A stretch of DNA of 64,000 bases from Acidobacteriota bacterium. GTDB lineage: Bacteria > Acidobacteriota > Blastocatellia > Pyrinomonadales > Pyrinomonadaceae. Shown piece after piece: positions 40,753-48,571 of this stretch (positions within the stretch are counted from its first letter, which is position 1; every line of letters starts with the position of its first letter). The notes under the pieces were generated by a model, which was not told the origin of the DNA, did no database searches, and saw only the letters and a program-made list of their open reading frames with translations. The stretch is from the NCBI GenBank assembly GCA_016715115.1, contig JADKBM010000016.1, positions 124,001-188,000 of the forward strand, read 5' to 3'. A program made the position numbers and the translations under genes.

Positions 40753-41283
40753 ATGAAAATCCTACGAGACATTTTCCTGTGCGTTTTAACGGCGGTTGTT
40801 TTATCTGCCTGCACTGAAAGAAACAGCTTGCTTTTGGAAAACGCGAACGGGTCACGAATTCCGCCGGACACTTTGATCTCGGTTGGATCTTCCGAAACGC
40901 TTGGTCAATGGTATTCATATGTCATTTCAAACGATGGCGAGGTTGTCTATATGCCCATTAAATATGCGGGTTACGGCAAACCTTTAGTGACGCAGGAAGT
41001 TCCCATCAAAAGCCGAATCAGCCAAGAGCAGTTGGAGCAAATCGTCCGCGAGTTTGAAAATCAAGAGTTTTTTTCTTTGAACAACGAATATCTGATGGGT
41101 GAGAACGACTGCGAAGGTCGCGTTTTAGATGCCGGAATCCGAACGGTTTCAATCGAAATCGGCGGAAGAAAGAAAACTGTGCGTTGGAAGGGTTGTCTGA
41201 AAAAAGGAAAGTACTATCCGCCGCAGTTGTTTTCCGTCATCGAGAAGATTCTTCAAGCGGTCAACGCGGCGCAAAGTACGTAA
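40753..41283 (+). CDS. Predicted lipoprotein
   Basis: 176 residues. The N-terminus (LRDIFLCVLTAVVLSACTERN) carries a lipobox L-S-A-C, so export and lipidation are expected. The body has IKSRISQEQLEQIVREFENQEFF and GGRKKTVRWKGCLKKGKYYPP, similar in style to DUF6438-type lipoproteins. Function unknown. A weak GTTATGC box at 41340-41346 closes the downstream gap. Confidence 0.62.
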   Translation: MKILRDIFLCVLTAVVLSACTERNSLLLENANGSRIPPDTLISVGSSETLGQWYSYVISNDGEVVYMPIKYAGYGKPLVTQEVPIKSRISQEQLEQIVREFENQEFFSLNNEYLMGENDCEGRVLDAGIRTVSIEIGGRKKTVRWKGCLKKGKYYPPQLFSVIEKILQAVNAAQST

Positions 41284-41366
41284 TGTAATTATGATTTAAG
41301 AACGCCGCGATTATTGCGCGGAGCGCTGAATTCAAACGTTATGCTGCTCCTGTTACAATTTGAACG

Positions 41367-41951
41367 ATGCCCAAGATAATCTTACTTTTCTTTTGTTTCT
41401 TTCTATTTTCTGACCTTGCTTTGGCGCAGGAAACGAACGACTACGGCAAGTTTCTCGACGAAGTGGCAAAAGGTTTTGGCGCGGACGCAGAGAAACTTAA
41501 CAAAGAGTACAAACTTGGCGACTATGACCGTTGGGACGCAGACCAAGAAACGGGCAAACTTATCTTTTCCAGCAAAGGAAAACCAAGAGTTATCGCTTCG
41601 TTTCAGATCGCTGGTTCGTATTCAACTTACTCAAATACTTGGAAGTGGTCTTGGGCAAACGAAACCGTTGATGCTGCCAACAAGCGAGATATGAACAAGA
41701 TCAAGGAGTTCGGAGAGAAAAACCAATTCAAAGAACTAACTACGCCACAATGGAAGTGTGAAGAAAATTACGGCTGGACGATGACGGCAGTTGCAGGGCA
41801 GCTTATCAAAGCAAAGGGCGCGTATCGCGGGAGAATTGCTGACGGTTTTGTTTATTTATTGATTACAGACATAAAATGGGCGGATGACGACGGCAGGCAG
41901 GCCGATTCCACCAAGCAGAAGTTCGATACTCTCTATGCCCATGCGCGATAA
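41367..41951 (+). CDS. Secreted DUF6882-like protein
   Basis: 194 residues. The signal peptide is ILLFFCFFLFSDLALAQ. The mature part has DRWDADQETGKLIFSSKGKP, FQIAGSYSTYSNTWKWSWANETVD and CEENYGWTMTAVAGQLIKAKGAYRG (in parts), which match DUF6882-type proteins where a W-x-W-A-N core is conserved. The family is frequent in integron cassettes and polymorphic-toxin neighbourhoods; function unknown. Confidence 0.6.
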   Translation: MPKIILLFFCFFLFSDLALAQETNDYGKFLDEVAKGFGADAEKLNKEYKLGDYDRWDADQETGKLIFSSKGKPRVIASFQIAGSYSTYSNTWKWSWANETVDAANKRDMNKIKEFGEKNQFKELTTPQWKCEENYGWTMTAVAGQLIKAKGAYRGRIADGFVYLLITDIKWADDDGRQADSTKQKFDTLYAHAR

Positions 41952-42021
41952 AGCGGCGCGGTCGGGGGAACGGTGCCGTTCGCCCGCTTCTATGAAATTG
42001 AACGTGATATGTTTTTAGGCG

Positions 42022-42672
42022 ATGTTTATTGTTTTATCTATTGTTTTCGTCATTATCGGTCTTTCCCTTTTGTTAACGGGTTTGCGCGGCGTGGTTTCAA
42101 AAAAGCCGTTCGTGTTTTCCTCGAAAAGCAGTTTTTGGTTTGTTGCACTGGCTTTCTCGCCCGGTATCATTCAGCTGTTAACTTTGTTCTGGGAACTTTA
42201 CTCGTCATCAGTAGAACACGGAGAAGATTTTGTTGAATGGTATTTTGCTTTCCTGCTCCTGTTTCCGTTGCTTATGTATCCCGTATTTTTCGCTTTTCTC
42301 TGGCGGCAAATGCGCGGCTACACGGTTTTAGGCGTAACTGACGACTCATTTCGGCAAGCACTTTATTCAGTTCTTAACGATTTATGTTTACCGTTTGAGG
42401 AGAGTTTGTCGAAACTGCGTCTAACTTCGCTCGACGCAGACCTCGAAGCAAACGTCGCAAGTTGGATGGGCGTTGCAAATCTTCGCGTCAAACAGGACGA
42501 GCATCAGGAAACTTTAGTGCGTATTGCCGATGCACTGAAAACTTATTTTGCCAACTCGCACGCTAGTATAAACATGGTAACTTGCATTTACTATATTTTT
42601 CTCGGCGCGATGCTTTTGGCAATGGCTGGAATCTTTAGCTACCATTTAGCAAGCAGAGACTTATTACATTAA
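42022..42672 (+). CDS. Membrane protein of unknown function
   Basis: 216 residues with helices at both ends: VLSIVFVIIGLSLLLTGLRG, FWFVALAFSPGIIQLLTLFW, YFAFLLLFPLLMYPVFFAFLW and CIYYIFLGAMLLAMAGIFSYH. A soluble helical segment of about 90 residues lies between. Its stop codon falls just before a class A attC, so it is a complete plus-strand cassette gene. No family recognised. Confidence 0.62.
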   Translation: MFIVLSIVFVIIGLSLLLTGLRGVVSKKPFVFSSKSSFWFVALAFSPGIIQLLTLFWELYSSSVEHGEDFVEWYFAFLLLFPLLMYPVFFAFLWRQMRGYTVLGVTDDSFRQALYSVLNDLCLPFEESLSKLRLTSLDADLEANVASWMGVANLRVKQDEHQETLVRIADALKTYFANSHASINMVTCIYYIFLGAMLLAMAGIFSYHLASRDLLH

Positions 42673-42678
42673 CGGACG

Positions 42679-42791
42679 GGCGAACAATTCAATGGACGTG
42701 ATGGCGAAACAGCGACTTTCTTATTGAGATTTTTGGTGAACTCAAACGGGCTTGGTGGCGGTTTCGCGCCACCACATTTCAGTCGTTAGCC
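42679..42791 (+). other. attC site, class A
   Basis: Boxes GGCGAAC at the left and GTTAGCC at the right enclose the palindromic arms ggacgtgatggcgaaacagc and ggtggcggtttcgcgccacc. It directly follows the membrane-protein cassette gene. Confidence 0.8.
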
Positions 42792-43145
42792 ACAATAGTG
42801 AGATGCTCGTGGAACTTCAGGAATTCGTAGTCCCTCTTGAATCGGAGTCCGTGTGAATCCACGATCAGGGATGGTATTACGGTGCCCGATTTCGGCTGTA
42901 GCGCGGAGACGAGACGATATCCGCAACCGTCGCGCCGGATGAGTGAGAGTTTGGCGTGGAGTGGTTCCGGGGTGACCTTGCCGCTTGGCCAAGTTCAAGT
43001 TGGTCGGTTACGGAATGGGTAATTGAGAGAAAGGGTGAGATGGAAATTCTCATCCTGAAATGTAGTTCAGATCCTAGCGTTCTTTGCATCGTTACTCTTC
43101 GGCCGCAGATTTCCGTAGAGACCGTTTCGCAGTGGTAAGGGTTGC
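42792..43145. other. Cassette without an intact gene
   Basis: Between two attC sites. A short frame begins MLVELQEFVVPLESESV and stops after 17 codons; a shifted continuation reads IHDQGWYYGARFRL. A further frame at 42956-43138 has no domain. It is best read as a decayed or non-coding cassette. Confidence 0.5.
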
Positions 43146-43207
43146 GGCTAACAATTCGCTGAGGCCGACCGCCCTGACGGGCGTCGGCCTTCGCTTAAAT
43201 GTTGGGC
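43146..43207 (+). other. attC site, 62 bp
   Basis: A near-textbook site: GGCTAAC at the left, GTTGGGC at the right, and inner arms gaggccgaccgccc and gggcgtcggcctt around a four-base loop. Confidence 0.88.
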
Positions 43208-43289
43208 GTTTCGTTTGGTAAAGAAATTGCGCTTGGTGAACGAGGATGATTAAAGAAAGTTCCCACGAAGCGTCAACACCGCCGTTGGA

Positions 43290-43349
43290 CTTTAACGGCT
43301 AGGCTCAAAGGTGCGCGAATGGCGCGTCCTTTGCAACCGTTCGTTAAAT
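43290..43349 (-). other. attC site, 60 bp (minus orientation)
   Basis: On the minus strand it opens with ATTTAAC, which contains the TAA stop of the 2H phosphoesterase gene, and ends GTTAAAG. The inner arms are caaaggacgcgcc and gcgcaccttt. Confidence 0.8.
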
Positions 43350-43916
43350 GGCGCCTAGCGCCACCTTCAGTTTCCTTTCAAAAAAGAACTCATTGTTAGG
43401 TACTGCATACTCGATACAATCGCAAAGAAATTCGCCACTTGGGACTTTATTCTCAAGATCTTTGCGGAGGTCTTCACTTTGCTCCCAGGTATAGCCAAAT
43501 TCCGCGATAGTCATATGAGCCGGAATGGAATCACGTCGATATGTAAACCCGGTAAAAGCCGAGGTCGAATGAACCCGATCCTTCAGTTCGATGAACTTGT
43601 CATTGGGCTGGATGTCAAAGCAAACTCCGGGATGCGGGGGATAAGTAATCAGGGGACCGTACCTGACTTTGAAGGAAGGAAAGTTCGACATCGAAAGCCG
43701 AAGCTCGTCCAGTTGGTCGTCTGTTAGCACGCTCTTGAGTGGTCGACTTAAACTAATGTGTCCGCAGCAATAACTGGCCGAAGTTGGATCGTGTCTGGCC
43801 CTAAGCTCATCTACTATCGCCAAGACCTCTTTCGGAGGAATCACATAGAAAGCTCCGAATTGATAATCGTGTTGCCATTCCAGCCATTTTGATTTGTCTT
43901 GTGCGTATGAAATCAT
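43344..43916 (-). CDS. 2H phosphoesterase (2-prime,5-prime RNA ligase-like) protein
   Basis: 190 residues from ATG 43916, which lies just inside the cassette boundary; a longer frame upstream crosses a repeat. Two H-x-[ST]-x motifs are visible: HISLSRPL (His53) and HMTIAEF (His134), the catalytic pair of the 2H superfamily, with the right spacing of about 80 residues. Such enzymes hydrolyse cyclic phosphodiesters or 2-prime,5-prime linkages in RNA or nucleotides. In a cassette it could serve RNA repair or counteract nucleotide-based immunity (inference). A GTTAAATGGCGCT box at its 5-prime side and one at its 3-prime side flank the gene. Confidence 0.72.
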   Translation of the reverse strand: MISYAQDKSKWLEWQHDYQFGAFYVIPPKEVLAIVDELRARHDPTSASYCCGHISLSRPLKSVLTDDQLDELRLSMSNFPSFKVRYGPLITYPPHPGVCFDIQPNDKFIELKDRVHSTSAFTGFTYRRDSIPAHMTIAEFGYTWEQSEDLRKDLENKVPSGEFLCDCIEYAVPNNEFFFERKLKVALGAI

Positions 43917-43931
43917 AGCGCCATTTAACTG

Positions 43932-44160
43932 ATTACTAACTCTGGTCTCGCAGATAACACGCAAAATCAGGCGTGTCATCCAAATGAGTTCGAAACTTTT
44001 GCGAATCCCGCTGAAATTTGTCTTGATTGTATTTGAACCGGATTCCGACATCAAGGAAAACTTTTCCGGCTCACTTGCCTCAACTATGGAAAAACGGAAA
44101 CTGCCCGATCAGGTCCGGAACCCTTCGCCGATTTGCGATTTTGTTATGAGTGCCGTCGAT
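43932..44160 (+). repeat. Family C repeat, copy 1
   Basis: About 220 bp shared with 46.60-46.80 kb and, inverted, 60.65-60.86 kb. One end has the palindrome gataacacgc ... gcgtg(t)tatcc; the rest can encode a peptide starting MSSKLLRIPLKFVLIVFEPD. The peptide is partly conserved between copies, but one copy has a stop, so coding is doubtful. Confidence 0.75.
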
Positions 44161-44200
44161 CCCGTGCGGTTTCAGCGTCGGGCTTCCAACTGACGAACCG

Positions 44201-44314
44201 GTTCAGCGTCGGGCTCCTGCCCGACGGACGGCTCTTCTTTCTCGGGGCTGCGGGCTAAGCCCGCGGATTGTCGTGATCTCGTTTGACCCGTCGGGCGGGA
44301 GCCCGACGCTGAAC
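44201..44314. repeat. Long inverted repeat (27-base arms)
   Basis: The arm at 44201-44227 (begins gttcagcgtcgggctcctgc) and its complement at 44288-44314 differ at a single base, with a nested ggctgcgggctaagcccg hairpin between them. It is non-coding and could form a cruciform or a strong RNA stem. Confidence 0.85.
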
Positions 44315-44357
44315 GCGTAGCCTAACTAACTCAAAGCGGTCTTTGACGGCCGGCTTG

Positions 44358-44445
44358 GTTCAACACCGAATTGTGCGGCGGCTCATTGACCGACCGCCGG
44401 CTTGCCTCGATCAACCGCGACACTCGAATTTCTATCACGTTAGAT
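44358..44445 (-). other. attC site, class B (minus orientation)
   Basis: Minus strand: ATCTAAC, containing the stop of the YcxB-like gene, through aattcgagtgtcgcgg and gccgccgcacaattcgg, to GTTGAAC. It is 88 bp long, as for other class B sites. Confidence 0.85.
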
Positions 44446-44931
44446 TGCCGTTCCACCACTCTCTTGAACCTTGCGAGTAATGAATTGCTGTAACTCATCA
44501 TCAATATCCGCCGTCGGCAAGGTGACATAACCCTGCTTCGCAATAAAGACCAACCACACTTCAGGATACTTCCATACCTTTTCGATCATCTTCCACGAAA
44601 GCTCTGTCCAGCCGATGTCAGATTCAATACCGATCCGATCATCCGTAAAACGAAATTTAGCTTCAGGAGTTTCCATCCGCTTGAACTTCTCCATCGAGCG
44701 ACTCAAGTAGATGGTATATGACAGCACGCCGAAAACCAGACAAAGCCCCACTACTGATCCCAAGAATCCGAGAAGCCAAGAGCGATCTCCCGATATCAGG
44801 AAATATGCGAAAGCAAGCAAGGCCACCGCGAAGGAGGTAAACCCTCCGAGACCGATGGAGCGAATCCAGAATTGCCATACGGCAAATTTAATCAGGTCAG
44901 GAGAATATCTGACTGTAATTTCCCGATCCAT
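44440..44931 (-). CDS. YcxB-like membrane protein
   Basis: 163 residues. Two hydrophobic helices near the N-terminus (FTSFAVALLAFAYFLI, WLLGFLGSVVGLCLVFGVL) are followed by the YcxB-like domain FRFTDDRIGIESDIGWTELSWKMIEKVWKYPEVWLVFI (in parts: FTDDRIGIESDIGWTELSW, VWLVFIAKQGYVTLP). Its TAA stop lies in the first box of a class B attC and its start lies 20 bp after the GTTAGAT box of the next site, so it is an exact single-gene cassette on the minus strand. Confidence 0.72.
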   Translation of the reverse strand: MDREITVRYSPDLIKFAVWQFWIRSIGLGGFTSFAVALLAFAYFLISGDRSWLLGFLGSVVGLCLVFGVLSYTIYLSRSMEKFKRMETPEAKFRFTDDRIGIESDIGWTELSWKMIEKVWKYPEVWLVFIAKQGYVTLPTADIDDELQQFITRKVQESGGTAI

Positions 44932-44952
44932 ACTTGAGACCTTGAGTAAGCA

Positions 44953-45033
44953 ATCTAACGTTCGCGTTAACCCGCGAGCAAAAGGGGCGTGAAGCGCCGC
45001 TTTTGCAAGTCGGAGTTGAACGCGTTGTTATGC
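44953..45033 (-). other. attC site, 81 bp (minus orientation)
   Basis: Minus strand: GCATAAC, carrying the TAA stop of the upstream cassette gene, with inner arms cttgcaaaagcggcgcttc and cccttttgctcgcggg, ending GTTAGAT. Confidence 0.88.
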
Positions 45034-45345
45034 GTTTTTATCCCTGAGGTGATAAATATCACCTTTGATAAATTTTTCATACGAATCACAAGTGATCCAG
45101 CCGTATTTTTCGGAGAAGTATCCCTCGCTACATTCAGCGTAAGATGCGATAGCCTCCCAAGAAAATAGGCAATGCTCATGATTTCCGTTATCCGGGCATT
45201 TTTTCTTTTCCCATTTCAGCCCAACATCCAGAGCTGCCTCCATTGCTTCAGGAAGCCACCAACCTCTGTATGAAAACACCTCTCCAACCTTTGGTAGCGG
45301 GTGAGTTCTGTTAAAAAGTTTCAAACGTGAACACTGGACCTTCAT
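45028..45345 (-). CDS. Small hypothetical cassette protein
   Basis: 105 residues. It contains KCPDNGNHEHCLFSWEAIASYAECSEGYFSE (in parts: CPDNGNHEHCLFSWEAI, YGWITCDSYEKFIKGD), a pattern of Cys and His that might bind a metal. It overlaps the end of the next upstream minus-strand gene by about 35 bp, so both are translated from one transcript within one cassette. The stop is inside an attC box. No family recognised. Confidence 0.65.
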   Translation of the reverse strand: MKVQCSRLKLFNRTHPLPKVGEVFSYRGWWLPEAMEAALDVGLKWEKKKCPDNGNHEHCLFSWEAIASYAECSEGYFSEKYGWITCDSYEKFIKGDIYHLRDKNA

Positions 45346-45517
45346 TATTAATTACACGGTGTAGTTGAAACTGTTCATTACCTGTTTTTGGGTCAACATA
45401 GAGACCAGCGGGAGCGACTGGCCCGATATCCATTCTGTCAAATTCCACAACAAGCCTCGAAACGCCATCGTTTTCCGAAACGTTTAATATTTTTCCTTTT
45501 GGCTCTACATAGGGCAT
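45311..45517 (-). CDS. Small hypothetical cassette protein
   Basis: 68 residues from ATG 45517 (an ATG at 45532 overlaps the attC box and is less likely). A compact beta-rich protein: KGKILNVSENDGVSRLVVEFDRMDIGP and NEQFQLHRVINNEGPVFTFETF (in parts). It is the first gene of a two-gene minus-strand cassette. Function unknown. Confidence 0.62.
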   Translation of the reverse strand: MPYVEPKGKILNVSENDGVSRLVVEFDRMDIGPVAPAGLYVDPKTGNEQFQLHRVINNEGPVFTFETF

Positions 45518-45528
45518 CGTTTTGTTAC

Positions 45529-45641
45529 GCATAACGGCTGAGAAGACGTGGAGCGAAACCGGCTACGCACAATGTGAAATTTACCACGCAACGCGATAAC
45601 AAAGTCGCTGTTTCGCCCTCACGTCTATTGAATTGTTCGAC
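45529..45641 (-). other. attC site, class A (minus orientation)
   Basis: Minus strand: GTCGAAC, then aattcaatagacgtgaggg, ending ccacgtcttctcagcc and GTTATGC. It is 113 bp long, matching the plus-strand class A sites. Confidence 0.85.
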
Positions 45642-45722
45642 GTTTCCTGATCTTTAGCACACTTCTCAAAATACCCGATATTTTGTCTTTCGTTCATTTG
45701 TCTTCAGTTCTTGTTTTGATGT

Positions 45723-46133
45723 CTATACTTTCGACAGCTCATCATAGAAAACTACCGCAGTTTGACAAATTTGTTCAAATTTTTCAGCCTCAATTTGCGG
45801 ACTTTCAAATTCGCTAAAATTCCAAGTTATAACAAATGCTTTATTTTCAAAAGCAATTCTAAATTCCTTATGGTCTGTATTTAGATATTTGTAAATTTCA
45901 GCAACGATCTGCTTTTTTTCAAGTAGAGATACAAGAAATTGAGGATCAAAACTATGAAGAATTATATCTGCTGGAATTGCAGGAATTATGACTGGCTGGT
46001 AATCAATGGAATATTTAGCGGAGCTCTTGAGGAAAGTCGGTTTGTTCTGAATGTCGAAGGTCTCTCGAAGATTTGGCAAATTGAATCTAACTTCATAGTC
46101 AGTTTTGGAGATAGTAAAATTATTTACAGACAT
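45723..46133 (-). CDS. Hypothetical cassette protein
   Basis: 136 residues, acidic, with no signal peptide. Contains DIILHSFDPQFLVSLLEKKQ and FRIAFENKAFVITWNFSEFE. It follows another small minus-strand gene with only two bases between, so the pair is probably one operon inside one cassette. AT-rich compared with the chromosomal genes. Function unknown; it could be an immunity or antitoxin-type partner. Confidence 0.6.
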   Translation of the reverse strand: MSVNNFTISKTDYEVRFNLPNLRETFDIQNKPTFLKSSAKYSIDYQPVIIPAIPADIILHSFDPQFLVSLLEKKQIVAEIYKYLNTDHKEFRIAFENKAFVITWNFSEFESPQIEAEKFEQICQTAVVFYDELSKV

Positions 46134-46135
46134 CT

Positions 46136-46456
46136 TTAACCGTTTGATTTTAGCCTCAAAATTGTGTTTTCACGCTCAAAAATTATTGTGTTATCAGAAT
46201 CAAGAATTGTCCCGCCGCCGTGGACATCAATAACTTTTCCGTATTTGGACGCTATTTCCGGCAGAATTCTCTCCTTCATCAATTTGCTTTCCTTATTTCT
46301 GTTTAGGAGAGATACAATGATCCACACCCAGCCAATTAACATCGCTAAAATTGCCAAAACAAACAGTAATGACATAAGACTGCCTTTAGCAAAAATAAGA
46401 ATCAAATCAAAATCCGCCAAAAACAAAGATACAATTGACTGATATGTCATCACCAT
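46136..46456 (-). CDS. Small membrane protein
   Basis: 106 residues. A double hydrophobic N-terminal region (IVSLFLADFDLILIFAKG and LMSLLFVLAILAMLIGWVWIIVSLL, in parts) is followed by a short hydrophilic domain (KVIDVHGGGTILDSDNTIIF). The start may be internal (MSLLFVLAI at about residue 28). It is the upstream partner of the 136-residue protein. Function unknown. Confidence 0.55.
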   Translation of the reverse strand: MVMTYQSIVSLFLADFDLILIFAKGSLMSLLFVLAILAMLIGWVWIIVSLLNRNKESKLMKERILPEIASKYGKVIDVHGGGTILDSDNTIIFERENTILRLKSNG

Positions 46457-46599
46457 TTTTAATTTGAATTATGGTTCAACCGCATAAACCGTAAATTTGC
46501 AACTTGCCGTTATTCAAAGATGTCCTGCTAAACATCAAACTATCTGTGGGATTGTGAGTGCTTGCGTCTGATTAACTAGGCGCAAAACGCCGAACTACT

Positions 46600-46805
46600 T
46601 ATTAACTCTAATCTTCCAGATAACACGCAAAATCAGGCGTGTTATCCAGTTGGACTCGAAATTCTTGCGACTCCCGCTGAAATTTGTCTTGATTGTATTT
46701 GAACCGGATTCCAACATCAAGGAAAACTTTTCCGGCTGACTTGCCTCAAATTTGGAAAAACCGAAACTGCCCGATCGGGTCCGGAATCTGATCCGAATGA
46801 TGCAT
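46600..46805 (+). repeat. Family C repeat, copy 2
   Basis: Contains the perfect arms gataacacgc and gcgtgttatc, then a stretch about 85-90 percent like copy 1 by eye. The possible reading frame is broken here by a stop (after SNIKENFSG), which argues that the element is maintained as DNA, not as a gene. Confidence 0.75.
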
Positions 46806-46829
46806 ATCTGCCATTCTCAACGACCAGCG

Positions 46830-47024
46830 CGTCGCGTCGCGGGCGCACCGCCGAACTGTGTCTGCGAACGCAAAAAAACCAGCCTCACGGACTGGCTGCC
46901 TCTACCTGATGCCGACAACGACTCTCCTGATTGCCGTTTTCCATCCACCGGCCCCGCTTTTCTGCTCGTCTCGCCCAATCCGGTTTGGTATTCTAACTCC
47001 AAGCGGTCTTTGACGGCCGGCTTG
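46830..47024 (-). repeat. Class B-associated terminator unit, copy 1
   Basis: The roughly 200 bp next to the class B attC match 49.77-49.97 kb (inverted) and 58.65-58.86 kb (same orientation). The unit holds a rho-independent-type hairpin, read on the minus strand, at 46872-46897 (agccagtccgtgaggctggt, then T run). No gene is present. Confidence 0.75.
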
Positions 47025-47112
47025 GTTCAACACAGAATTGTGCGGCGGCTCGTTGACCGATCGCCCGGCTGCCTCGTTTAACCGCGCCACGCGAATTCTT
47101 AATACGTTATGT
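47025..47112 (+). other. attC site, class B
   Basis: Plus strand: GTTCAAC, gaattgtgcggcggctc, ccgcgccacgcgaattctta, GTTATGT. A cassette gene starts 16 bp later. The palindrome allows either orientation. Confidence 0.8.
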
Positions 47113-47127
47113 TTCTTTCTGTGACCA

Positions 47128-47706
47128 ATGGCAACTGATGTTTACAAGCTGTTGAGTGCAATTCATAAGCGACCTGTAATGTATCTTGGCGAGCCATCGC
47201 TTTGGCTGCTTGCATCCTTTTTGTTTGGCTACATTTCGGCTCTTGAAACCAATGAAATAGAGATTGAAGAAAACCCTTCGTTTCGAGGTTTTCAGAGTTG
47301 GGTTGTGATGAAGCTTCAATCAAACGAAGGCAATGTGGTTTGGAACTATTTATTAGTGAAATCTTGCAACGGAGACGCCGAGAAAGCGTTTGAGAAGTTT
47401 TTCGTTTATTTGGAAGAATTCAAAGATAAAAAGGAGAAAATTCTTGTGTCGGTGCAGTTGCCGCTTGCGTCAACGCCCAAAACTGAGAAAGTTCTTCGGT
47501 CAGACGGCAGATATTACAGAGAATCGCTCGTCTGCTTGGTTCAGATTGTCGAGTATGCGGGAGCAGAAGGGGCATTTGTTCGCTGTATTGGAGCTGATGG
47601 CAAATTGAAGGACGAACGTTACAGCTTTAGTTTCGAACTTGCTTTGGAATATGCAGAAATGCTGTATGGAGTAAGAAAAGAGGATTGGAAACTAACGGAA
47701 AAATAA
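47128..47706 (+). CDS. Hypothetical cassette protein
   Basis: 192 residues, soluble. It begins ATDVYKLLSAIHKRPVMYLG, a start seen in small cassette proteins (I-x-x-R-P-x-M-Y), followed by FLFGYISALETNEIEIEENPSFRGFQSWV (in parts). The stop TAA falls inside the AAATAAC box of the next attC, so the cassette is complete from 47107 to about 47780. Function unknown. Confidence 0.68.
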   Translation: MATDVYKLLSAIHKRPVMYLGEPSLWLLASFLFGYISALETNEIEIEENPSFRGFQSWVVMKLQSNEGNVVWNYLLVKSCNGDAEKAFEKFFVYLEEFKDKKEKILVSVQLPLASTPKTEKVLRSDGRYYRESLVCLVQIVEYAGAEGAFVRCIGADGKLKDERYSFSFELALEYAEMLYGVRKEDWKLTEK

Positions 47707-47786
47707 CAAATCAATGGACGTGAGCGACTACACCTTCAGCTTGAATGCTGATCGCGCGCCGCCGCAGCTGTAGGCCGGCGTTGGGC
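47701..47786 (+). other. attC site, diverged class A
   Basis: Left box AAATAAC (with the stop codon), then caatggacgtgagcgac; the right end is ctgtaggccgg and GTTGGGC. Confidence 0.75.
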
Positions 47787-47812
47787 GTTTCTTTGTTTCC
47801 GTCGGCAGTGCA

Positions 47813-48232
47813 ATGATTGACTTGAGCAAAATACAAAACGGCCATTTGTTGACCGACGTTTTTGGAAAGTTTCCGTCTTTTCACGATTCGGAAGTTCATC
47901 GAATCAATCTTATTCGCGAAACTCGTTCTTTCGGTCCGACGCTGACCGCATTGATTCACGTTTTCGAGGTGATTAAAGAGTCTCACGAGAAAAAGCGCCG
48001 CTTTTTGGAGAGTCACGCTTTTGTAGAGTTTCGCTTTTCAAAAGTCAGCGATTTGGAAATTGTAGGTTTTAATTATCAGAATGTCTTACAATCGCTCGAA
48101 ATAACGGAGGTTGTCGAAGCTGAAACAGAAAAACCGAAGTATGAGATCTCGTTTGAAGGCATCTTCGGCGTAAGCGCAAGGTTTTATTGTGAGGAGATTT
48201 CGATTGAATCCGTTGAACCTTATGTTCCCTAA
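47813..48232 (+). CDS. Imm50-like immunity protein
   Basis: 139 residues. The N-terminal pattern FPSFHDSEVHRINLIRE and the following beta-strands (TALIHVFEVIKESHEKK, HAFVEFRFSKVSDLEIVGFNYQN, ISFEGIFGVSARFYCEEISI) match the style of Imm50 immunity proteins, which neutralise polymorphic toxins. No matching toxin is adjacent. It is a single-gene cassette, followed within 14 bp by a class B attC. The family assignment is tentative. Confidence 0.6.
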   Translation: MIDLSKIQNGHLLTDVFGKFPSFHDSEVHRINLIRETRSFGPTLTALIHVFEVIKESHEKKRRFLESHAFVEFRFSKVSDLEIVGFNYQNVLQSLEITEVVEAETEKPKYEISFEGIFGVSARFYCEEISIESVEPYVP

Positions 48233-48245
48233 AGATGAAAACGGG

Positions 48246-48333
48246 ACCCAACGTATCAAGAATTCGTGTGGCGCGGTTAATCGAGGCAAGCGGGCTATCG
48301 GTCAACGAGTCGCCACACAATTCTGTGTTGAAC
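48246..48333 (+). other. attC site, class B
   Basis: ACCCAAC, aattcgtgtggcgcgg, cgccacacaattctg, GTTGAAC; 88 bp. Confidence 0.85.
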
Positions 48334-48460
48334 CAAGCCGGCCGCTTGGAGTTAGAATACCAAACCGGATTGGTTCATAACATTGCCACTTGCGAGCGTT
48401 CCCGAAGAAATGCACGCGTTAATTGTTCAACGTGTATCAACTGCCGAAGGTAAAATCGAT

Positions 48461-48541
48461 CGCTAACAAGCGCTTCGAGATCGACGGGCTACGTCGGCGC
48501 TTCGCGCCTCCTTCGCTCGCCACCCAAGCGCGCCGTTGTAC
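48461..48541 (+). other. attC site, 81 bp
   Basis: CGCTAAC at the left and GTTGTAC at the right, with inner arms agcgcttcgagatcg and cacccaagcgcgcc. Preceded by a truncated class B unit (48334-48380) and no intact gene. Confidence 0.75.
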
Positions 48542-48571
48542 GTTTTCGGTAATGCCAATCGAATTCTTGAT

